Source: Dactylosporangium roseum (GTDB taxonomy: Bacteria > Actinomycetota > Actinomycetes > Mycobacteriales > Micromonosporaceae). Taken from it: a stretch of DNA of 64,000 nt. The notes below the pieces were generated by a model, which saw only the letters and a program-made list of their open reading frames with translations, ran no database searches and had not been told where the DNA came from. The translations under genes and the position numbers were made by a program. Below are positions 55,227-63,835 of this stretch, one piece after another; positions within the stretch are counted from its first letter, which is position 1; the number at the start of each line of letters is the position of its first letter. The DNA lies in contig NZ_CP073721.1 in NCBI RefSeq assembly GCF_025264685.1, positions 5,013,001-5,077,000 on the forward strand, written 5' to 3'.

Positions 55227-56628
55227 CCTTCCCCATGCGGTCGGCGTCGACGTCGGCACCACCGTCACCAAGGCGGTCGTGTTCGCGTCGGACGGCACGG
55301 CACTGCGCCGCGCCGCCCGGCCCACCGTGCTGCACCGGGCGGGCCCGGGCCGGTACGAGCAGGACGCGGCCGCCGTCGCCGCCTCGGTCGTGGCCGTCCT
55401 GGAAGAACTCGAACCCGGCCCGGTCGCCGCGGTCGGCGTCACCGGGCAGGGCGACGGGCTCTGGGCGGTGGACGAGGACGGCCACCCGGTCCGGCCCGCC
55501 ATCTCCTGGCTCGACGCGCGCGCCGCCGGCATCGTCGCCGAATGGACGGCGGACGGCGTGCTGCGGCAGGTGTTCGACAGCACCGGCAACCTGCCGTTCG
55601 CCGGCAGTGCCGGCCCGCTGCTGGCCTGGCTCGACCGCCACGAGCCGGCCACGCTGGACCGGGCGGCCACCGCGGCGTACTGCAAGGACGTCGTGGTGCA
55701 GCGGCTGACGGGACTGCGGGCGACCGACGTGTCCTCGGTGCCGTTCCTCGACCCGCGGACCCGCGACTACGACCCCGCGCTGCTCGCCGCGCTGGGCCTG
55801 GCCCACCGCCGGGACCTGCTCGCGCCGGTGCTGGCCGCCCCGGTGGACGGGTTGCGCACCACGATCGGCGGGCTGCCGAGCGGCACACCGGTGGTCGCCG
55901 CGCCGTACGACCTGCCGGCCGCCGCGCTGGGAGCCGGCGTCGCGCGGGTCGGCGACGGCCTGTTGATCGCCGGCACGACTTTGGCCTGCCAGGTGCTCGC
56001 CGACCGGGTCGGCGCCGGCGAGCCCGCCGGGCTGACGCTCACGACCTGGGAACCGGGGCGGTGGCTGCGGGCGCTGCCGGCGGTGGTCGGGACGGCGGGA
56101 CTGGACTGGGTGCTGGGCCTGGCCGGGGCGACCACCGACGACCTGCCGGCGCTGCTGGCGAGCGGCGACTCGACGGGCCTGTCGGTGCTGCCGTTCTTCG
56201 CCGAGGCGGGAGAACGGGCGCCGTTCGTGGCGCCCGCGGCCCGGGCCCGCATCGACGGGCTGCACACCGGGGTCACGGTCGCCGACCTCGTGCTCGCCAC
56301 CTGCGAAGCGATCGCCTACAGCGCACGGCACTGCCTCACCGCCGCGGGTCTCGACGGCGACCTGTTCGCCTGCGGCGGCGGCATGCGCACCGCCGCGTGG
56401 GCACAGATCTTCGCCGACGTGCTCGGCCGGCCCGTCCGGGTGCTGACCGGCGAGGAGGTCGGCGCCCGCGGCGCGGCCCAGGCGGCCCTGCGCACCGTCG
56501 GTAGCCCGGAGCAGCTACCGCCGCCGCCGACCGCGGTGTTCACCCCGCGCCGCTCCTACGACGACCGCTACGCCGGCTACCTGTCGGCCGTTGCCAACGC
56601 CCGCTCGACCTGGAGGACCACCCCGTGA
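55213..56628 (+). CDS. FGGY-family carbohydrate kinase (second)
   Basis: A 471-residue kinase not closely similar to the first. Motifs: VGVDVGTTVTKAVVFASDG near 10, GVTGQGDGLWAVDEDG near 75 (the pattern seen in erythritol/L-xylulose kinase-type enzymes), ISWLDARAAG near 97, and LFACGGGMRTAAWAQIFADV in the C-terminal half. It overlaps the DeoR gene by 14 bp and the dehydrogenase gene by 4 bp (GTGA). Two different FGGY kinases in one operon suggest phosphorylation of two related substrates or epimers; erythritol-like polyols are one possibility. Confidence 0.86.
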   Translation: MKSSDLPHAVGVDVGTTVTKAVVFASDGTALRRAARPTVLHRAGPGRYEQDAAAVAASVVAVLEELEPGPVAAVGVTGQGDGLWAVDEDGHPVRPAISWLDARAAGIVAEWTADGVLRQVFDSTGNLPFAGSAGPLLAWLDRHEPATLDRAATAAYCKDVVVQRLTGLRATDVSSVPFLDPRTRDYDPALLAALGLAHRRDLLAPVLAAPVDGLRTTIGGLPSGTPVVAAPYDLPAAALGAGVARVGDGLLIAGTTLACQVLADRVGAGEPAGLTLTTWEPGRWLRALPAVVGTAGLDWVLGLAGATTDDLPALLASGDSTGLSVLPFFAEAGERAPFVAPAARARIDGLHTGVTVADLVLATCEAIAYSARHCLTAAGLDGDLFACGGGMRTAAWAQIFADVLGRPVRVLTGEEVGARGAAQAALRTVGSPEQLPPPPTAVFTPRRSYDDRYAGYLSAVANARSTWRTTP

Positions 56629-57650
56629 CCCGCGTACTCGTCGCCGGCGACCACTTCGTCACCCCCGCACTCGTGCTCGACGCCCTCGGCAGACTCCCCG
56701 GCCTCGACGTCGTCACGCACACCGGGCCGTGGCCCTACACGCCGTTCGGCCGGGTCGACGAGGTCGACGAGGCGTCGGACATCGAGGACGAGCTCATCGC
56801 GCTGCTGCCCGGGGTCGACGTGGTGATCACCCAGATGGCACCGCTCACCGAACGGGTGCTGGCCGCCGCGCCGGCGCTGAAACTCATCGTGGTCACGCGC
56901 GGCGGCCCGGTGAACGTGAACCTCGCCGCCGCCGAGGCCCGCGGGATCGAGGTCCGCAGCACACCGGGGCGCAACGCCGTGGCCGCCGCCGAACACACCA
57001 TCGCGCTGCTGCTCGCGGCGCTGCGGATGATCCCGGCCACCCACGCGTCGGTGCTCGCCGGCGAGTGGCGCTCCGACCTCTACGCGCTCGACGCCGTCGG
57101 CTCGGAACTCGGCGGCACCACCGCCGGCCTGGTCGGTTACGGCGCCATCGGCCGGCGGGTGGCCCGCATCCTGCGCGCCTTCGACGCGACCGTGCTCGTC
57201 CACGACCCGTACGCCGACCCCGCCACCCTCGACGGGGCCGAGGCGGTCACGCTGGACGAGTTGCTGTCGCGCAGCCAGGTGTTGAGCCTGCACGCCCGGC
57301 TCACCGCCGAGACCCGCGGCATGATCGGCGCGAAGGAACTGGCCCAGCTACCGCACGGCGCGGTGCTGGTGAACTCCGCACGCGGCGGGCTGCTCGACTA
57401 CCGGGCCGTTGCCGAGGCCCTCGAATCAGGACGGCTCCGGGCCGCCGCCTTCGACGTGTTCGACGTCGAGCCGCTGCCGGCCGACTCGCCGCTGCGGACG
57501 GCACCCCGCGCGGTGCTCACGCCGCACCTCGCGGGTGCGACCGTGCAGACCGCCCGCCGGGCCGCCGAGCAGGCCGCCGAGGCGCTCGCGACGTGGCTCG
57601 CCGGCGCCGCCGTGGCGCCGGACCGGCCGGTGACCTCGCCCGCGACGTGA
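56625..57650 (+). CDS. D-2-hydroxyacid dehydrogenase family protein
   Basis: A 341-residue NAD(P)-dependent enzyme of the phosphoglycerate dehydrogenase superfamily. The cofactor motif is GLVGYGAIGRRVARIL with Asp after strand 2 (VLVHDPYADP). The catalytic triad is visible as Arg in VNSARGGLLDY, Glu in DVFDVEPLP and His in LTPHLAGAT. The N-terminal VITQMAPLTERVLAAAPALK is typical. The GTG start overlaps the kinase stop. Last gene of the operon; the substrate is probably a sugar-derived 2-hydroxy or keto acid. Confidence 0.9.
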   Translation: MTRVLVAGDHFVTPALVLDALGRLPGLDVVTHTGPWPYTPFGRVDEVDEASDIEDELIALLPGVDVVITQMAPLTERVLAAAPALKLIVVTRGGPVNVNLAAAEARGIEVRSTPGRNAVAAAEHTIALLLAALRMIPATHASVLAGEWRSDLYALDAVGSELGGTTAGLVGYGAIGRRVARILRAFDATVLVHDPYADPATLDGAEAVTLDELLSRSQVLSLHARLTAETRGMIGAKELAQLPHGAVLVNSARGGLLDYRAVAEALESGRLRAAAFDVFDVEPLPADSPLRTAPRAVLTPHLAGATVQTARRAAEQAAEALATWLAGAAVAPDRPVTSPAT

Positions 57651-57701
57651 CCACCGGCACTTCTGCCGAGCCGTGCGGGTGGCGCTCGCTATCCTGCACT
57701 G

Positions 57702-58367
57702 ATGTCCGAGCTGGTCAGGCTGATGATCGCGGACGACCAGGCGATGATCCGGGCCGGTCTGCGGCTGGTGGTCGAAACCGCGGCCGCCGGGACGGTCACG
57801 GTGGTCGGCGAGGCCTCCGACGGCCATGAGGCGGTGGCGTCGGCCCGCCTCCTCCGGCCGGACGTGCTGGTCATGGACATCGCCATGCCACGACTCGACG
57901 GCCTGTCGGCGGCGCGTCTGCTGCTGTCCGACCCGGATCCGCCGAAGATCATCCTGCTGACCATGTTCGACACCGACGAGCACCTGCACGCGGCGCTGCG
58001 GCTCGGGGTCAGCGGGTTTCTGCTCAAGGTCTCGCCACCGGAGCAGCTCGTCGACGCGGTCCGGGTCGTGGCGGCCGGTGACGCCCTCATCGACCCGGCG
58101 GTGACGACGCGCGTCATCGCGTCCTTCGCCGGCCGTCCGGCGCCGGCCCCGACACCCGAGCTGGACACGCTGACCGCGCGGGAGCGTGACGTGCTCGAAC
58201 TGCTGGTCCGCGGGCTGTCCAACCCGGAGATCGGCGGTCGCCTGCACCTCGGCGAGGCGACCGTGCGCACCCACGTCGGCCGGATCTTCCAGAAGCTGGG
58301 GCTGCGCGACCGGGTCCAGGCTGTGGTGTACGGCTACGAGGCGGGCATCGTCCGCCCGGGCGAATGA
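57702..58367 (+). CDS. NarL/LiaR-family response regulator
   Basis: A 221-residue regulator: receiver domain with acidic pair ADDQ near 11, phospho-acceptor Asp59 in VLVMDIAMPRLDG, conserved Thr in ILLTMF and Lys in GFLLKVSPPEQL; LuxR helix-turn-helix at the C-terminus (LTARERDVLELLVRGLSNPEI through LGEATVRTHVGRIFQKL). There is no ribosome-binding site; a -10-like TATCCT ends 7 bp before the ATG, so a leaderless or very short-leader transcript is likely. The kinase gene overlaps by ATGA. Its targets are unknown. Confidence 0.93.
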   Translation: MSELVRLMIADDQAMIRAGLRLVVETAAAGTVTVVGEASDGHEAVASARLLRPDVLVMDIAMPRLDGLSAARLLLSDPDPPKIILLTMFDTDEHLHAALRLGVSGFLLKVSPPEQLVDAVRVVAAGDALIDPAVTTRVIASFAGRPAPAPTPELDTLTARERDVLELLVRGLSNPEIGGRLHLGEATVRTHVGRIFQKLGLRDRVQAVVYGYEAGIVRPGE

Positions 58368-59497
58368 TGGACCGCTGGCGGCCGTCGCGGCTCGACGCGC
58401 TCCTGGCCCTGGCCGTCGCCGGGGCGGGCATCGTCGAGGCGTACGGGCGCGCCGGCACCGGCCCGGGCCAGGTGCACCGGCCGGCCCTGGTGGCCGCGGG
58501 CGCGCTCGCCGCCGGGCTGGTCCTGCTGCCGCGCCGCCGGTTCCCGGTCGGAACCCTGCTCGCACTGACCGCGTTGTCGGCGCTGCTGCGCGTCACGGTC
58601 ATGGACGACGACTACCCGCTCGCCGCCTGGCAGTTCTACTCGAACCTGATCCTGGTGCACACGGTCGGCAGCCAGCGGGCCGGGCCGCGGGCACGTGCCG
58701 GCGGCGTCCTCGTCGTCCTCGCCGCGTACGCCCTGCTGCAGACCCTGCCCGGGCAGGACGTCGCCGAGAGCCTGATCGGCGCCATCTTCATGGGCGTCGC
58801 GTACGGCAGCGGCATCCTGCTGCGCCGCCAGACGGCCCAGACCGTCCGGATGGCCGAGCAGGCGGCCCTCGCGGCCGCCGCGGAACGCACCCGCCTCGCC
58901 CGTGAGCTCCACGACGTCATCTCGCACAACGTCACCCTGATGACCCTGCAGACCGGCGGCGTGCGGATGCTGCTCGGCGCCGACGTCGACCGCCGACGCG
59001 AACGCGACCTGCTCCAGGGTGTCGAGCGGACCGGCCGGGACACCGTCGAGGAGCTGCGGTTGCTGCTCGGCGTCCTGCGCGACGGACCCGCGCCGTCGCT
59101 GTTCGACCGCCTGGACGCGCTCACCGAACCGGTGCGGACGGCCGGGCTCCACGTCCGAGTGGTCACGACCGGCCCGCCGCGGCCGCTCCCGCCGTCACTC
59201 GCCCTGTCCGCGTACCGCGTGGTCCAGGAGGCCCTGACCAACACGCTCAAACACGCGGGGGCCACCGGCGCCGAGGTGAGGATCGAGTTCATGCCGGCCG
59301 CGCTGGCTGTCGAGGTGAGCGACGACGGCCGGACGACCGGGCCGGCCGATGACGGGTCCGGCGGGAACGGCACGGGCCATGGGCTCGTCGGCATGCGGGA
59401 GCGCACGGCCCTGCACGGCGGCACGTTCCACGCCGGCCACCGGCCGGGCGGCGGTTACACGGTCACCGCGACCTTCCCGTTCGCCACCGGCTCCTGA
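58364..59497 (+). CDS. Sensor histidine kinase (HisKA_3 type)
   Basis: A 377-residue kinase: about five N-terminal membrane helices without a large extracellular domain, then the dimerisation/phosphoacceptor motif LARELHDVISHNVTLM (His183) and an HATPase domain with YRVVQEALTNTLKHA, then GHGLVGMRERTALHGG. It lacks GAF or haem domains, so it is not a DosS/DosT oxygen sensor; the layout is closer to DesK/LiaS, which sense membrane stress. It starts at the ATG overlapping the regulator stop. The last 43 bp overlap the convergent membrane protein gene. Confidence 0.92.
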   Translation: MMDRWRPSRLDALLALAVAGAGIVEAYGRAGTGPGQVHRPALVAAGALAAGLVLLPRRRFPVGTLLALTALSALLRVTVMDDDYPLAAWQFYSNLILVHTVGSQRAGPRARAGGVLVVLAAYALLQTLPGQDVAESLIGAIFMGVAYGSGILLRRQTAQTVRMAEQAALAAAAERTRLARELHDVISHNVTLMTLQTGGVRMLLGADVDRRRERDLLQGVERTGRDTVEELRLLLGVLRDGPAPSLFDRLDALTEPVRTAGLHVRVVTTGPPRPLPPSLALSAYRVVQEALTNTLKHAGATGAEVRIEFMPAALAVEVSDDGRTTGPADDGSGGNGTGHGLVGMRERTALHGGTFHAGHRPGGGYTVTATFPFATGS

Positions 59498-60117
59498 ACC
59501 CATTCGGCGTCGCTCATCCGCAACATCCGCAGGCCGATCGCCACCGCGCCGGCGATGTACAGCAGGCTGCCCAGCGCCATGCCGATCGGGTAGACGGGCC
59601 CGGTGAGCATGCCGACCACCATCGCGGCCGACGCCCACCACGGCGCGTGACGGTTGGCCGCGAGCGCCAGCCCCAGCAGCAGCACGCCGAGCAGCCCCAG
59701 GAACCCCGGAACCTGGAAGCCCCACTGTGCGCCGCCGGAGGCGAACGCCTCGTCACCCAGGCGGCCGCCGGTCTCCGGCCCGAGTTCGGCTTCGAGCCGG
59801 GCGTAGAAGAAGTCGCCGAGCATCAGGGCGGAGAAGTTGACGACGCCGAGCAGCGCGACCACTCCGGCGATCTGCCCGAAGAGCACGGCGCGCCGCCGTA
59901 CCAGATGGATCATCCCGATGATACCGGGCACGAGCAGCACCCAGCTCCAGTGCAGCAGCGCGGCACTCACCGACACCTGGCCGGGGTGGCGCCCGTAGGC
60001 GCCGTCAGCGGCGTCACCGGCCCGCAGCGCGGGGTCGACGAGCAGCCCGGCCACGTACACGAACGGCGCGGCCATGAGACAGACCGCGGCGAACAACCTT
60101 CGAAATCTATGTGGCAT
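59455..60117 (-). CDS. Hypothetical six-helix membrane protein
   Basis: A 220-residue protein with about six hydrophobic helices (FAAVCLMAAPFVYVAGLLV; LLHWSWVLLVPGIIGMIHLV; VVALLGVVNFSALMLGDFFY; PGFLGLLGVLLLGLALAA; and two more). GGAAGG lies before the ATG. No catalytic motif or named family is evident; it resembles generic actinobacterial permease-like hypothetical proteins. It is convergent with, and overlaps, the histidine kinase gene by 43 bp. Confidence 0.75.
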   Translation of the reverse strand: MPHRFRRLFAAVCLMAAPFVYVAGLLVDPALRAGDAADGAYGRHPGQVSVSAALLHWSWVLLVPGIIGMIHLVRRRAVLFGQIAGVVALLGVVNFSALMLGDFFYARLEAELGPETGGRLGDEAFASGGAQWGFQVPGFLGLLGVLLLGLALAANRHAPWWASAAMVVGMLTGPVYPIGMALGSLLYIAGAVAIGLRMLRMSDAEWVQEPVANGKVAVTV

Positions 60118-60200
60118 GACGACCTTCCGGTTTGCGCAGAACCTGCATCGGCCAGCACCGTAGGCCAGGCGAACCCCGCCCGTCGTCAGCCGCGACGCTG

Positions 60201-60263
60201 ACCGGGGTCAGCGCCGGCGCCGATACCGGGGCCTTCGGCCCGGGCCGTGGCCTTGACCCCGGT
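60201..60263. promoter_or_regulatory. Inverted repeat flanking a DevR-like box upstream of the acyl-CoA ligase
   Basis: ACCGGGGTCA (60201-60210) and its exact complement TGACCCCGGT (60254-60263) enclose the DevR-like box at 60228 almost symmetrically, in the 215-bp gap between the membrane-protein and ligase genes. Confidence 0.4.
60228..60241. promoter_or_regulatory. DevR-like box upstream of the acyl-CoA ligase
   Basis: The minus strand reads GGGCCGAAGGCCCC, 13 of 14 identical to the best site; 91 bp before the ligase start codon. Confidence 0.5.
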
Positions 60264-60332
60264 GCGGCCCGCCGATCATGCTGACCGGCAACGACCGGTG
60301 CGACACCGGATGGTCTCGGCTCGGAGGTTCGG

Positions 60333-61913
60333 GTGATCTACAGCAGCAGGTACCCTGACGTGGCGGTCATCGACGAGCTCATCCACGAGCGTGTGCTGGG
60401 AGCCGCCGCGCGACGCGGTTCGCTGCCCGCACTGGTCGACGCAGTCAGTGGCCGGACGGTTACGTATGGTGAACTCGCCACCCTGGTCGAGCGGCTGGCC
60501 GCGGGGCTGGCCGCCGAGGGCATCGGCGCCGGCGACGTGGTCGCGCTGCACTCGCCGAACACCGTCGTGTTCCCGGTCGTCTTCTATGCCACGACCCGGG
60601 CGGGCGGGACCGTGACGACCCTGTCGCCGCTGGCCACCCCGCAGGAGATGGCGAAACAGCTCGTCGATGCCGGAGCCAGGATCCTGGTGACGGTCGCGGC
60701 GCTGCTCGGACCGGCGCGGGCCGCGGCCGATCAGGTGCGGCAGGAGACCGGTGCGGTCATCGAGGTGCTGGTCTGCGACGAGGCCGAGGGTCATCGTTCC
60801 GTGCTGGGCCTGCTCCGGGACGGGCAGGTGCCGCCGCGCGACGTCGACCCGGCCACCGGCGTCGCGGTGCTGCCCTACTCCAGCGGCACGACGGGCGTGC
60901 CGAAGGGCGTGATGCTGACGCACCGCAACATCTGCACCAACCTCGAACAGATCTCCGGACTGCACCGGATCGAGGAGGGTGACCGGATCATCGCGATCCT
61001 GCCGTTCTTCCACATCTACGGCATGGCGGTGCTGCTCAACAACGCGCTGCTGCGCGGCGCGACCGTGTACGTGCACCCGCGGTTCGACCTCGACACCTTC
61101 CTGACCAGCCTGGAGCGCGACCGCATCACGCACGCCTACCTCGCCCCGCCGGTCATGCTGGTGCTCGCCAAGCATCCCGCCGTCGGCGAGCTCGACCTGT
61201 CGCACCTCAAGCGCATCATCTGCGCCGCGGCGCCCCTGGACGCCGGCCTGCAGGCCGCGGTCGCGGACCGGCTGGGGGTGGAGATCGGGCAGGCGTACGG
61301 CATGACCGAGCTGTCGCCGGGCACGCACATCCACGTCGACGGCAACACCGACGAACCGCCCGCGTGCGTGGGGCACCTGTTCCCGTCGACGGAGGCCCGC
61401 CTGGTCGACCCGCTCACCGGCGCCGACGCCGCGCCCGGAGAGCCCGGCGAGCTGTGGATCCGCGGGCCTCAGGTGATGAAGGGGTACTTCGGCCGCCCGG
61501 AGGACACCGACGCCATGGTCGACGCCGACGGCTGGCTGCACACCGGCGACGTCGCCCGGGTCGACGCCGACGGAAACTGGTTCATCGTCGACCGGGTCAA
61601 GGAACTGATCAAGTACAAGGGCTATCAGGTCGCTCCGGCCGAGCTCGAAGCGGTCCTGCTGAGCCACCCCGACATCGCGGACGCGGCCGTGATCGGCGTC
61701 TACGACGAGGAGAACAACGAGGTCCCCAAGGCGTTCGTGGTACCGATGCCGGGCGCGACGCTCACCGGCGAGGACGTGCTGCGGTACGTCAGCGGGCTCG
61801 TCGCCCCGTACAAGAAGGTCCGCCGCGTCGAGCTCATCGAGGCGATCCCCAAAGCGGCGTCGGGAAAGATCCTGCGCCGCCAGCTCCGGCAGCGGGAACG
61901 GACGCTGCCGTGA
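60333..61913 (+). CDS. AMP-dependent acyl-CoA ligase, 4-coumarate-CoA-ligase-like
   Basis: A 526-residue ANL-superfamily enzyme activating an aryl or fatty acid through an acyl-AMP. Motifs: P-loop-like YSSGTTGVPKGVMLTHRN near 185, QAYGMTELSPGTH near 320, WLHTGDVARVDADGNWFIVD near 400, and the C-terminal catalytic Lys in KAASGKILRRQL. The GTG start follows GGAGG by five bases. Relatives with this length and motif set are called 4CL; the true acid is unknown. The unknown gene at 61910 is coupled by a GTGA overlap. A DevR-like box upstream suggests it joins the hypoxia regulon. Confidence 0.9.
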   Translation: MIYSSRYPDVAVIDELIHERVLGAAARRGSLPALVDAVSGRTVTYGELATLVERLAAGLAAEGIGAGDVVALHSPNTVVFPVVFYATTRAGGTVTTLSPLATPQEMAKQLVDAGARILVTVAALLGPARAAADQVRQETGAVIEVLVCDEAEGHRSVLGLLRDGQVPPRDVDPATGVAVLPYSSGTTGVPKGVMLTHRNICTNLEQISGLHRIEEGDRIIAILPFFHIYGMAVLLNNALLRGATVYVHPRFDLDTFLTSLERDRITHAYLAPPVMLVLAKHPAVGELDLSHLKRIICAAAPLDAGLQAAVADRLGVEIGQAYGMTELSPGTHIHVDGNTDEPPACVGHLFPSTEARLVDPLTGADAAPGEPGELWIRGPQVMKGYFGRPEDTDAMVDADGWLHTGDVARVDADGNWFIVDRVKELIKYKGYQVAPAELEAVLLSHPDIADAAVIGVYDEENNEVPKAFVVPMPGATLTGEDVLRYVSGLVAPYKKVRRVELIEAIPKAASGKILRRQLRQRERTLP

Positions 61914-62767
61914 AACGGGTGGCCCGCCGGCTCGCGCTCCGGCAGGCGGATCTCGACGGCGCCGTCTGCGCCGTACCGGACGAGATCGCCGAGGTCCTGC
62001 GGCACAGCGATCCCGTCACCGTCGTGCTCGAGCACCGCGTCCAGGGGATCACGCCCACGCGGCAGGTCTTCGAGACCGCGCTGCGGCAGGACCCCGGCTG
62101 GCAGGTCAGCGGCGTCGTCTGGCCGCACGACCTGCGACCCGGGGTGCTGGTCACCGTCTCCTGGCAGGCCGCCAAGGACGAGATCGCCGTACGCACCGTC
62201 GTGTTGGACGAGCCGATGCGGATCGACGGTGCCGCCTACTTCCACGAGTACGACCCGGCGGTCGTCACCCGCGAGTTCGATCCGGGCCGGTCGAACCGGG
62301 GGCAGGTGCTGCACGCGATCCGCCGGCTGGGCCGCGTGTTCGAGGACGGCAGCGCCGTGTTCGCCGAGTCGGAGCTGGCCGCGCGCTGCGGGCTCGGCCG
62401 GGGAACTCGCGGGACGTTCCTGCTCCGCAACGCCGTCGAGCAACTGATCCGCGAGGGCTACGTCACCCGTGTGCCCGGCAGCGTCGACCCGGCGGGACAC
62501 CCGTCCTATCCCGCCGTCGACGGCGAGGAACCCGCCGAGATGCTGTTCTACGCGCCGTTGGTCGAGCCGGCCCCCCACCCCGGCGACGACGGCACCGAGC
62601 GCCGCGACCACTGGGTCAACGGCTTCGTCCGCAAGCTGCCGGCCGGTTCGCAACCGTCGGAGCGGCAGCTCGCACTGCACCGGCAGGCCGTCGAGAACGA
62701 GCAGATCGACGCCGTCCCGCTGACCCCCGGCTACACCTTCGTGAAGAAGCACCACCGCAACGGCTGA
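61910..62767 (+). CDS. Unknown protein coupled to the acyl-CoA ligase
   Basis: About 285 residues, soluble, no signal peptide. The GTG overlaps the ligase stop codon. I recognise no enzyme family. The middle (AESELAARCGLGRGTRGTFL then VEQLIREGYVTRV) looks like a winged-helix fold, which suggests DNA binding or a structural role; the first 110 residues are mixed alpha/beta (PGVLVTVSWQAAKDEIAVRT) and the C-terminus is basic (GYTFVKKHHRNG). The larger open frame beginning at 61364 is the ligase read out of frame. Function cannot be assigned; co-translation suggests a partner or regulator of the ligase. Confidence 0.75.
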   Translation: MKRVARRLALRQADLDGAVCAVPDEIAEVLRHSDPVTVVLEHRVQGITPTRQVFETALRQDPGWQVSGVVWPHDLRPGVLVTVSWQAAKDEIAVRTVVLDEPMRIDGAAYFHEYDPAVVTREFDPGRSNRGQVLHAIRRLGRVFEDGSAVFAESELAARCGLGRGTRGTFLLRNAVEQLIREGYVTRVPGSVDPAGHPSYPAVDGEEPAEMLFYAPLVEPAPHPGDDGTERRDHWVNGFVRKLPAGSQPSERQLALHRQAVENEQIDAVPLTPGYTFVKKHHRNG

Positions 62768-62779
62768 ACCGCCGATCGA

Positions 62780-63619
62780 TCAGGGCTTGCGGGCCACGGC
62801 ACCGTAGGCGTCGATCCGCTCGGCGTCGGGGTCGTCCGGACGCCACAGGGTGATCGGCGCCATGCCGGGCGCCACCATCGCCAGTCCCTCGAAGCAGGCT
62901 GCCAACTGCTCGGGGCTGCGCAGGACGTACGGGACCCCGCCGCTGTCCGCCAGCTTTGCGGCGCCCTGGACCACGGACGTGCTGGTGTCGGTGCCGTCCC
63001 ACAGCACCAGGTAGCTGCCGGACGCCGCGCGGTCCATCATCCGGCCCACGATCGAGCGCACCACGTCGAGGTCGGGCTCGTAGCCCATCACGCCCATGAA
63101 CATCACGGCGATCGGCTGCTGAAAGTCCAGCGTCTGCGCCGCCTCGGCGAGAATCCTGTCCGGATCGTGGTAGTCGGACTCCACATAGGCGATCGGCCCG
63201 TTGGAGGCGGAACCGACCAGCAGAGCGCGTGCGTGCACCAGCACCATCGGGTCATTGTCGACATACAGGACCCGGGTCTCGGGCGCGATCTCCTGGGCGA
63301 CCTCATGGGTGTTCTGCATGGTGGGCAGGCCGGTCCCGACGTCGATGAACTGCCGGATGCCCGCTTCGGCGACGAGGTGACGCACGACGCGAATGAGGAA
63401 CCGCCGCGACTGCCGTGCCATGACGGCGATCTCCGGATACACCCCGGCCACCGCGTCCCCAGCGACCCGATCGGCCTGGAAGTTGTCCTTGCCGCCCATC
63501 CAGTAGTTCCACATCCGCGCCGCGTGTGGCACGTCAACCTGAAGCTTCGAGGCAAGCTCGGCATCAAGCTCGGTCACGGTCAGGCTCCAATGCACGGGAT
63601 CGTCGGCGGTGCGGACCAT
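62780..63619 (-). CDS. DUF574 SAM-dependent methyltransferase-like protein
   Basis: About 279 residues of the actinomycete-specific SAM methyltransferase family PF04672 (DUF574). Signatures: AARMWNYWMGGKDNFQADR near the start, QFIDVGTGLPTMQNTHEVA (SAM motif I) and VLYVDNDPMVLVHARALL (motif II), then MGVMGYEPD. The start is uncertain: MVRTADDP at 63619 fits the family length, while an ATG at 63697 would add 26 residues; neither has a clear ribosome-binding site. Such proteins are very abundant in Streptomyces and Micromonosporaceae and their substrates are unknown. It ends 12 bp from the convergent unknown gene. Confidence 0.85.
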   Translation of the reverse strand: MVRTADDPVHWSLTVTELDAELASKLQVDVPHAARMWNYWMGGKDNFQADRVAGDAVAGVYPEIAVMARQSRRFLIRVVRHLVAEAGIRQFIDVGTGLPTMQNTHEVAQEIAPETRVLYVDNDPMVLVHARALLVGSASNGPIAYVESDYHDPDRILAEAAQTLDFQQPIAVMFMGVMGYEPDLDVVRSIVGRMMDRAASGSYLVLWDGTDTSTSVVQGAAKLADSGGVPYVLRSPEQLAACFEGLAMVAPGMAPITLWRPDDPDAERIDAYGAVARKP

Positions 63620-63835
63620 TGCGGCAATCGTGAGCGATCCGATCGTACGGGCATACGCGCCCGAAGGCGTAACCCGGGCCACGTCGGCCGTCCTCATCGG
63701 CGCCGGCCCACCGGCGTGATGACCGGGAGCGGACGGCAGCGGCTCCGGCCGCCGCCGGGTGATGTGCGGGGTCACCGGTTTGCCGGTCCCGACCGGCGGG
63801 CAGGTACCGACCGGACGGGAAGTGGGGGTCGCCCG

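Noticed and set aside
57702..59497. The two-component system as the DosS-DosR pair of the putative regulon
   Set aside because: The kinase lacks GAF or haem-binding domains and has a membrane-sensor layout. No DevR-like box precedes it.
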